From Mucilaginibacter ginsenosidivorax (GTDB lineage Bacteria > Bacteroidota > Bacteroidia > Sphingobacteriales > Sphingobacteriaceae), in NCBI RefSeq assembly GCF_007971525.1, contig NZ_CP042437.1, positions 3,906,001 through 3,970,000 of the forward strand: a DNA stretch of 64,000 nucleotides, read 5' to 3'. The first letter of the stretch is position 1. Every line of letters starts with the position of its first letter. The notes beneath the pieces were generated by a model. It ran no database searches. It had not been told where the DNA came from and saw only the letters and a list, made by a program, of their open reading frames with translations. This document shows, piece by piece, positions 59,738 through 64,000 of this stretch. The position numbers and the translations under genes were made by a program.

Positions 59738-60448
59738 ATGCAAAAAAGCCCATCCAATATCGGTTTACTGGTTGCCCTGGCGGTAACGGGTTCCTGGATA
59801 TTTTCTATTATTTTATTAATGCAATGGAATTTTAGTTTTGTCAATCCGCTGGTTTACCTGTTGGTTTTGGTGCAAATGCATTTATATACCGGTCTGTTTA
59901 TCACCGCGCACGATGCCATGCACGGCAGCATATCACCCAACCGGGGCATCAACAACTTTGTTGGTTACCTGTGCACTTTTTTATATGCGTCATTCTGGTA
60001 TCCGCAGTTATATACCAAACATCATTTACATCACAGCCATGTACACACTACCCACGACCCGGATTACCACAACGGCAGTTTTTGGAGTTGGTATGTAAGG
60101 TTTATCCGCAACTATCTTTCTATATGGCAAATTGTAGTAATGGCGGCATTGTTTAATGTATTAAAAATCTGGATTCCACAGCAAAACCTGCTGCTGTTTT
60201 GGGTAGCGCCATCGTTGCTTAGCACTTTGCAACTGTTTTATTTTGGCACTTACCAACCCCACAAAGGCGAGCATGATAATATATACTTTGCCCGAAGCCA
60301 AAAGAAAAACCACATACGGGCATTTTTTAGCTGCTACTTTTTTGGCTATCACTATGAGCATCACCATTCGCCGGGAACGCCGTGGTGGATGCTGTGGCGA
60401 GGGGAGGAGAATCAAGAGTCAAGAGTCAAGAGCCAGGAATCAAGATAG
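59738..60448 (+). CDS. CrtW-like carotenoid ketolase / fatty acid desaturase family protein
   Basis: A 236-residue membrane di-iron enzyme. His-box set: HDAMHG (about 55-60), HHLHHSH (about 91-97) and HYEHHHSPGTPWW (about 207-219), plus FYFGTYQPHKG (about 168-178), the CrtW hallmark. Carotenoid 4-ketolase is the likeliest role, with 2-hydroxylase or desaturase relatives as alternatives. Four membrane segments. The last residues (NQESRVKSQESR) are encoded by an AATCAAGA/GTCAAGAG repeat, so the natural C terminus is replaced or extended. Confidence 0.75.
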   Translation: MQKSPSNIGLLVALAVTGSWIFSIILLMQWNFSFVNPLVYLLVLVQMHLYTGLFITAHDAMHGSISPNRGINNFVGYLCTFLYASFWYPQLYTKHHLHHSHVHTTHDPDYHNGSFWSWYVRFIRNYLSIWQIVVMAALFNVLKIWIPQQNLLLFWVAPSLLSTLQLFYFGTYQPHKGEHDNIYFARSQKKNHIRAFFSCYFFGYHYEHHHSPGTPWWMLWRGEENQESRVKSQESR

Positions 60449-60595
60449 CTGCACTTGTAGCCTGGAAATATGCTATCAACTTTATGGCCTGGCAAAGCTG
60501 ATTGATTTTAACTCTTGCTTTTTTTGCTTCGCCACCAAACTGAAGCTGTCTTGATTCTTGGCTCTTGATTCTTGACTCTTAATCCTTTTGTAATT
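60409..60595. repeat. Inverted pair of AATCAAGAGTCAAGAG repeats
   Basis: Left arm at 60409-60447 (AATCAAGAGTCAAGAG series) and right arm at 60549-60590 (its complement TCTTGATTCTTGGCTCTTGA). The arms overlap the end of the ketolase gene and flank 100 bp without signal. Confidence 0.75.
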
Positions 60596-60655
60596 TATTT
60601 ACCTCATACTCCGTTGCCGGGCCAAAAATTATTTAATTTCGCACACTGTAAAATT

Positions 60656-61687
60656 ATGGGCAAAAAAGGTGTTTTATTAGTCAACTTGGGTACACCAAAC
60701 AGCGCGTCGACAGCCGACGTGCGTACCTACCTCAATGAGTTTTTGATGGATCCGCGGGTTATTGACATTAACCCGGTGCTGCGTACCTTACTGGTTCGCG
60801 GAATAATTGTTCCGTTCCGTGCACCAAAATCGGCCAAATTATACCGGGCTATCTGGAGCGATACTACCGGGTCGCCGCTGATGCATTACAGCATTTTACA
60901 ACAGGAAGCTTTAAAACAGCGCCTGGGCGATGAGTATGTTGTTGAATTGGCCATGCGTTACCAAAACCCAACTATTGAATCGGCATTGAACAGGTTGAAA
61001 GATGCGTTGGTTGACGATATACAGGTAATAGCGCTTTTTCCGCAATATGCATCGGCCAGTACCGGCTCTGTTTATGATAAGGTGATGGAGTTGCTGATGC
61101 AATGGCCTACCAAGCCAACCATATCATTTGTGAACTCGTTTCATGATAACGAACTGATGATTGCCACCTTTGCCGAAAACGGCGCCAAATACGATCCCGA
61201 AAAATTTGATCATGTGCTGTTTAGTTTTCACGGCCTGCCGCAAAGACAATTGATTAAAGCCGACCATACGCACAAGCATTGTTTAAAGGTTGATAAATGC
61301 TGCGAAACCATTACCGATGCCAATAAATTTTGCTACTCGGCTCAGTCGCATCAAACCGCGAAGCTGATTGCCGAAAAGCTAAATATTCCCAAAGAAAAAT
61401 ATACCATTTGCTTTCAATCACGCCTGGGGAACGACCCCTGGGTACAGCCCTATACCAGCGAAATTGTAGCCAACCTGGCCAAAGTCGGCAAAAAAAGCCT
61501 GCTTGTATTTTGCCCCGCTTTTGTGGCCGACTGCCTGGAAACCGTTTACGAAGTAACTACCGAATATGGCGACGAGTTTAAAGTCCTTGGCGGCGAGCGC
61601 GTACAACTGGTAGAAAGCCTGAACGACTCGCCAACCTGGATTTCGGCACTGGAAAAAATGGTGAGGGATAACCATATTTCGGCCTGA
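60656..61687 (+). CDS. hemH: Ferrochelatase
   Basis: A 343-residue cytosolic enzyme inserting Fe(II) into protoporphyrin IX, last step of haem synthesis. Signatures: VLLVNLGTPNS (about 5-15), LFPQYASASTGSV (about 130-142), FSFHGLPQRQL (about 193-203) with the catalytic His, and the C-terminal Glu in FCPAFVADCLETVYE (about 284-298). The start is ATG 60656; the longer ORF to 60572 runs into the AATCAAGA repeat and has no family support. TAATTTCG upstream is a one-off variant of the -7 box. Confidence 0.95.
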   Translation: MGKKGVLLVNLGTPNSASTADVRTYLNEFLMDPRVIDINPVLRTLLVRGIIVPFRAPKSAKLYRAIWSDTTGSPLMHYSILQQEALKQRLGDEYVVELAMRYQNPTIESALNRLKDALVDDIQVIALFPQYASASTGSVYDKVMELLMQWPTKPTISFVNSFHDNELMIATFAENGAKYDPEKFDHVLFSFHGLPQRQLIKADHTHKHCLKVDKCCETITDANKFCYSAQSHQTAKLIAEKLNIPKEKYTICFQSRLGNDPWVQPYTSEIVANLAKVGKKSLLVFCPAFVADCLETVYEVTTEYGDEFKVLGGERVQLVESLNDSPTWISALEKMVRDNHISA

Positions 61688-61699
61688 GGTTATTAATAG

Positions 61700-62188
61700 T
61701 CACCGGCCAAATTCCTGTACCCAGTAGCCGTTATAGCTGTAAGCCCCCATTTCTACATAAAGCGTATCCATCATGGCCTTACAGTGGTCGTCGCTTTTTT
61801 TCCAGGCCTGCATTACCTGGCCAATGGTGGTGTATCCTTTGGCAATGTTTTCGCCAATATACTGGCCTGTGTACCCCGCGGCTATGGCCCGTTGTATGGG
61901 CGAGGTACCGGTGGGGGAGATATGATCGAAGTAGTTATTGTTATTCATATCAAGCGCATGAACCTGCGCGGCGATGGCCAGGTTATAATTCCACATTAGT
62001 TTTTTTGCAGGGGGCATAAAAACGGTTCCGCAGGTACAGCCGGTTGCACGTAGTTTATTTACAGAATCGAGCATCGCTAATTCCACCCGCCCAACTATAA
62101 TGGCATTTTCTTTTTTACATGCTGCCACGCAGGTAAAAAGCAGGCAGCCAAACAAAAACTGCCAACTATAAAAAAAACGCTTTGCCAT
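61700..62188 (-). CDS. CAP-domain (SCP/PR1-like) lipoprotein
   Basis: A 162-residue lipoprotein (lipobox VAAC, Cys near residue 24). CAP motifs: LDSVNKLRATGCTCG (about 40-54), WNYNLAIAAQVHALDMNNNNYFDHISPTGTSP (about 70-101), then GENIAKGYTTIGQVMQAWKKSDDHC (about 113-137). The CAP tetrad (His84, Glu114, Asp133 or nearby and His135) is present. Function in bacteria is open; several act on the cell wall. Convergent with hemH, 12 bp apart. Confidence 0.85.
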   Translation of the reverse strand: MAKRFFYSWQFLFGCLLFTCVAACKKENAIIVGRVELAMLDSVNKLRATGCTCGTVFMPPAKKLMWNYNLAIAAQVHALDMNNNNYFDHISPTGTSPIQRAIAAGYTGQYIGENIAKGYTTIGQVMQAWKKSDDHCKAMMDTLYVEMGAYSYNGYWVQEFGR

Positions 62189-62489
62189 TTTATTTCCTGA
62201 TAATATCCTGATTTTTTTGATAGTCCTACCGATGCTTTAACCCGCAGCGCAGCAATAAAAGTATAACAAATATTTTTTAACTGTAGCGAAAATAGCCATA
62301 GTTGACATTTATACCCCTAAGTATCCACAACGGCTATTACCATACTTTATAGTTTTGACTTAACCAATTGTTAAACAGTGCTAAGCAACGGCCTGCCGGG
62401 CTTTAGCGATTTTTTGCCTGAGCGTTAATAAAATGCATCATTATTTGCGCATATATCAAAACCAATATAAACCATTAAAAACCAAAATT
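62189..62489. other. Intergenic region upstream of the GH12 gene
   Basis: 300 bp, no gene. Start at 62433 for the downstream frame is rejected in favour of 62490. No exact TAnnTTTG box; nothing else recognisable. Confidence 0.4.
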
Positions 62490-63269
62490 ATGAAAATGAA
62501 AAAACACGTGGTCCTGTTCATCGCGGTTGCAGGCTTAGCCCTGGGCTGTAAAAAAAACAATGCTGAATTACCGACCGCTACTGAAGCACAGGTAAAAGCA
62601 AACTGGTCGTCAAGTGCAGCCTATGGGTCATGGTCAAACGGGGGATATACCGTTTATAACGATGTTTGGGGCTCGGGAGCCGGTGCGCAAAATATTTGGG
62701 CAAACTCCTATAGCAACTGGGGCGTTTGGGCCAACCACCCTAATACAGGTGGAATAAAATCATATCCCAACTCCACCAAATATGTGGGTGTGGCTTTAAG
62801 CAGCTTAAACTCATGTACAAGCAGTGCCAACTTTACTGTTCCGTCAAGCGGCGCGTGGGAAGCTACCTATGATATATGGGATAGCGGCAACCAAAACGAA
62901 ACCATGCTTTGGTTAAACTACACCGGCAGCTCCAGCGGCAGCGGTAATGTTAAACCCATATCGTACAACTACAATGCCAGCGGCGCGGCGGTGCCTGTAT
63001 ATACCAACGTTAGCGTAGGTGGCCATACCTGGAATGTATTCAGGGGAAACAACGGTTCAAACAACGTTTACTCGTTTTTACGCACAAGCAACACTTCATC
63101 AGCAACTGTTGATGTTAAGGCTATTCAAACATGGATAAAAAACAAAGGTTGGTTTGGCAATATTACCTTGGGCAATGTGCAGTTCGGTTTCGAGATTACT
63201 TCGTCGTACGGCACTAACGGGGGCGGTTTAAACTTTACCTGTAACAGCTATTCGGTTTCTTATAATTGA
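62490..63269 (+). CDS. GH12-family glucanase lipoprotein
   Basis: A 259-residue lipoprotein (LALGC, lipid Cys20). GH12 hallmarks: GGYTVYNDVWG (about 51-61), ATYDIWDS (about 125-132), the nucleophile Glu137 in NETMLWLNY and the acid/base Glu235 in QFGFEITS. The family cuts beta-1,4-glucan or xyloglucan, here probably at the cell surface. The chosen start is ATG 62490 (MKMKKHVV); the 19 residues before it contain no signal features. It stands alone with no SusCD or other polysaccharide genes nearby. A hairpin terminator follows. Confidence 0.82.
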   Translation: MKMKKHVVLFIAVAGLALGCKKNNAELPTATEAQVKANWSSSAAYGSWSNGGYTVYNDVWGSGAGAQNIWANSYSNWGVWANHPNTGGIKSYPNSTKYVGVALSSLNSCTSSANFTVPSSGAWEATYDIWDSGNQNETMLWLNYTGSSSGSGNVKPISYNYNASGAAVPVYTNVSVGGHTWNVFRGNNGSNNVYSFLRTSNTSSATVDVKAIQTWIKNKGWFGNITLGNVQFGFEITSSYGTNGGGLNFTCNSYSVSYN

Positions 63270-63292
63270 TAAGTGCCAAAAGACACTCATCA

Positions 63293-63332
63293 GCGCAACA
63301 GCCTTTGATCGAAAGATCAGGGGCTGTTGCGT
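63293..63332 (+). terminator. Hairpin terminator of the GH12 gene
   Basis: GCGCAACAGCC and GGCTGTTGCG enclose a small GATC-GAAA-GATC stem-loop; 24 bp after the stop. Confidence 0.7.
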
Positions 63333-64000
63333 TATATAAGGGATTTGTTGTAATTAATAGATCGGGGCGCCCCATAAGTCAAACCAGTTTGACGATAAAC
63401 AATAGATATTGCTTTCCATACTTAATCTATATAATAAGCTAGCTCATTGGTACCTATTCAACACATATTAGAGGCGTAGCCTCGGCCAATCTTGTAGCCA
63501 CGGGTTTTAACCCGTGGAAAAAAACGAGAAAACGATTGAGAACCATAGGTTCGATCCATATTATGAACAGGTAGCATCTTGAAATACCTGGATTTGTCCC
63601 AAATATGGACCGTGCCCATGGCACTCTTGTTGGTCTTTTGTCATTCATCCACGGGTTGAAACCCGCGGCTACAATATGTGTCGGGCCGATGGCCCTTAGG
63701 AAGATTCAGCATAAAGAAATTACTTACACGGTTAGTGGCAAAAGAACAAAAACGTTTAACGGGTATTTTTCCTTAATAGAAGAAACGGTAGGTATTCTTT
63801 TCATGTTGGCATTGCCCTGCCGCTCCTGTTAAGTGTCGTCACCAACATTATAGTTGCCATAGAAAAGAGTAAGTTTTGGCGACAACTCTTAGCATTCTGG
63901 ATATTCACATCCTGATAGGAGTTTCTGAACACACAAATCTATCATCCCTAAAAACCATCAAATACAAACTTTTCCTTTACCAACGGCTTGCGGGGCAACA
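63333..64000. repeat. Gene-free end with CCACGGGTT dispersed inverted repeat
   Basis: 63466-63522 contains TTGTAGCCACGGGTTTTAA followed by CCCGTGG, and 63644-63692 contains CCACGGGTTGAAACCCGCGG followed by CTACAATATG: two short palindromes in opposite orientation around 120 bp. Fragments such as TCGGGCCGATGGCCC flank them. No gene can be supported to the end of the window. Confidence 0.6.

Noticed and set aside
60572..60655. N-terminal extension of ferrochelatase
   Set aside because: Encoded partly by repeat sequence; family start is at 60656.
63605..63832. 75-codon frame at the window end
   Set aside because: Reads through the CCACGGGTT dispersed repeat; no domain.
1..64000. tRNA, rRNA or prophage
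   Set aside because: No T-loop pattern, rRNA blocks or phage structural genes noticed; a tRNAscan-type search would settle tRNAs.

Overview
The window looks like a chromosomal segment of a Bacteroidota bacterium of the Sphingobacteriaceae (Mucilaginibacter- or Pedobacter-like). Reasons seen in the sequence: promoters of the Bacteroidota type (TAnnTTTG) sitting close to start codons, almost no Shine-Dalgarno sites, many secreted or lipoprotein hydrolases (M13, M28, M61, DUF5117-type zinc proteases, GH172/DUF2961, GH12, DUF4397, DUF2911), and many dispersed inverted repeats between genes. I saw no tRNA, rRNA, CRISPR array or prophage.

Layout. 1-5.2 kb: NadR-like kinase, M28 and M61 peptidases, diacylglycerol kinase, recO. 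5.36-6.8 kb: a complete ISAon1/ISL3-type insertion sequence with 8-bp target duplication. 7.6-10.3 kb: a four-domain ThuA / sugar dehydrogenase / PKD / cytochrome c protein. 11.3-16.7 kb: a five-gene sugar operon (GH172, FAH-family, DUF6786, FucP-like transporter, SDR) that fits D-arabinose or L-fucose use. 17-19.7 kb: LLM oxidoreductase, a membrane protein, a ParE-type toxin-antitoxin pair. 20.0-21.1 kb: three copies of a ~375-bp REP-like palindromic unit.

21.3-27.1 kb is the most striking part: an AT-rich defence island. A rightward pair, a MazG-type nucleotide pyrophosphohydrolase with a MazG C-terminal domain followed by a 5-hmdU-DNA-kinase-helical/thymine-pyrophosphorylase-like protein, converges on a leftward, almost gapless four-gene operon: TIR (ThsB-like), Nmad2 (nucleotide-modification-associated domain 2), a second TIR (ThsB-like), and ThsA (SIR2 + SLOG/STALD). 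This is a type I Thoeris locus with a nucleotide-modification domain built into the operon and base-hypermodification genes beside it. The inference is a Thoeris variant that handles modified nucleotides or modified phage DNA. A divergent promoter and three hairpins precede the operon with no coding sequence behind them.

27.1-44.2 kb: metallophosphoesterase, DUF3863 protein, DUF4397 lipoprotein, ferredoxin reductase, superoxide dismutase, TadA, CsaA-like tRNA-binding protein, DacB, a retropepsin-PDZ protein, a large zinc protease, a collagen-like lipoprotein, a TlpA-type thioredoxin and an acyl-CoA dehydrogenase. 44.6-50 kb: an XRE regulator and two tandem M13 peptidases with a TIR-winged-helix gene wedged between them. 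50.4-55.8 kb: AtpZ-like protein, an overlooked 42-residue membrane peptide, a sodium:solute symporter, a DUF2911 protein, an RlmI-like methyltransferase, TerC. 55.9-58.4 kb: ECF sigma / anti-sigma / effector operon. 58.9-63.3 kb: ispH, a CrtW-like ketolase, hemH, a CAP-domain lipoprotein and a GH12 lipoprotein. The last 700 bp hold only dispersed repeats.
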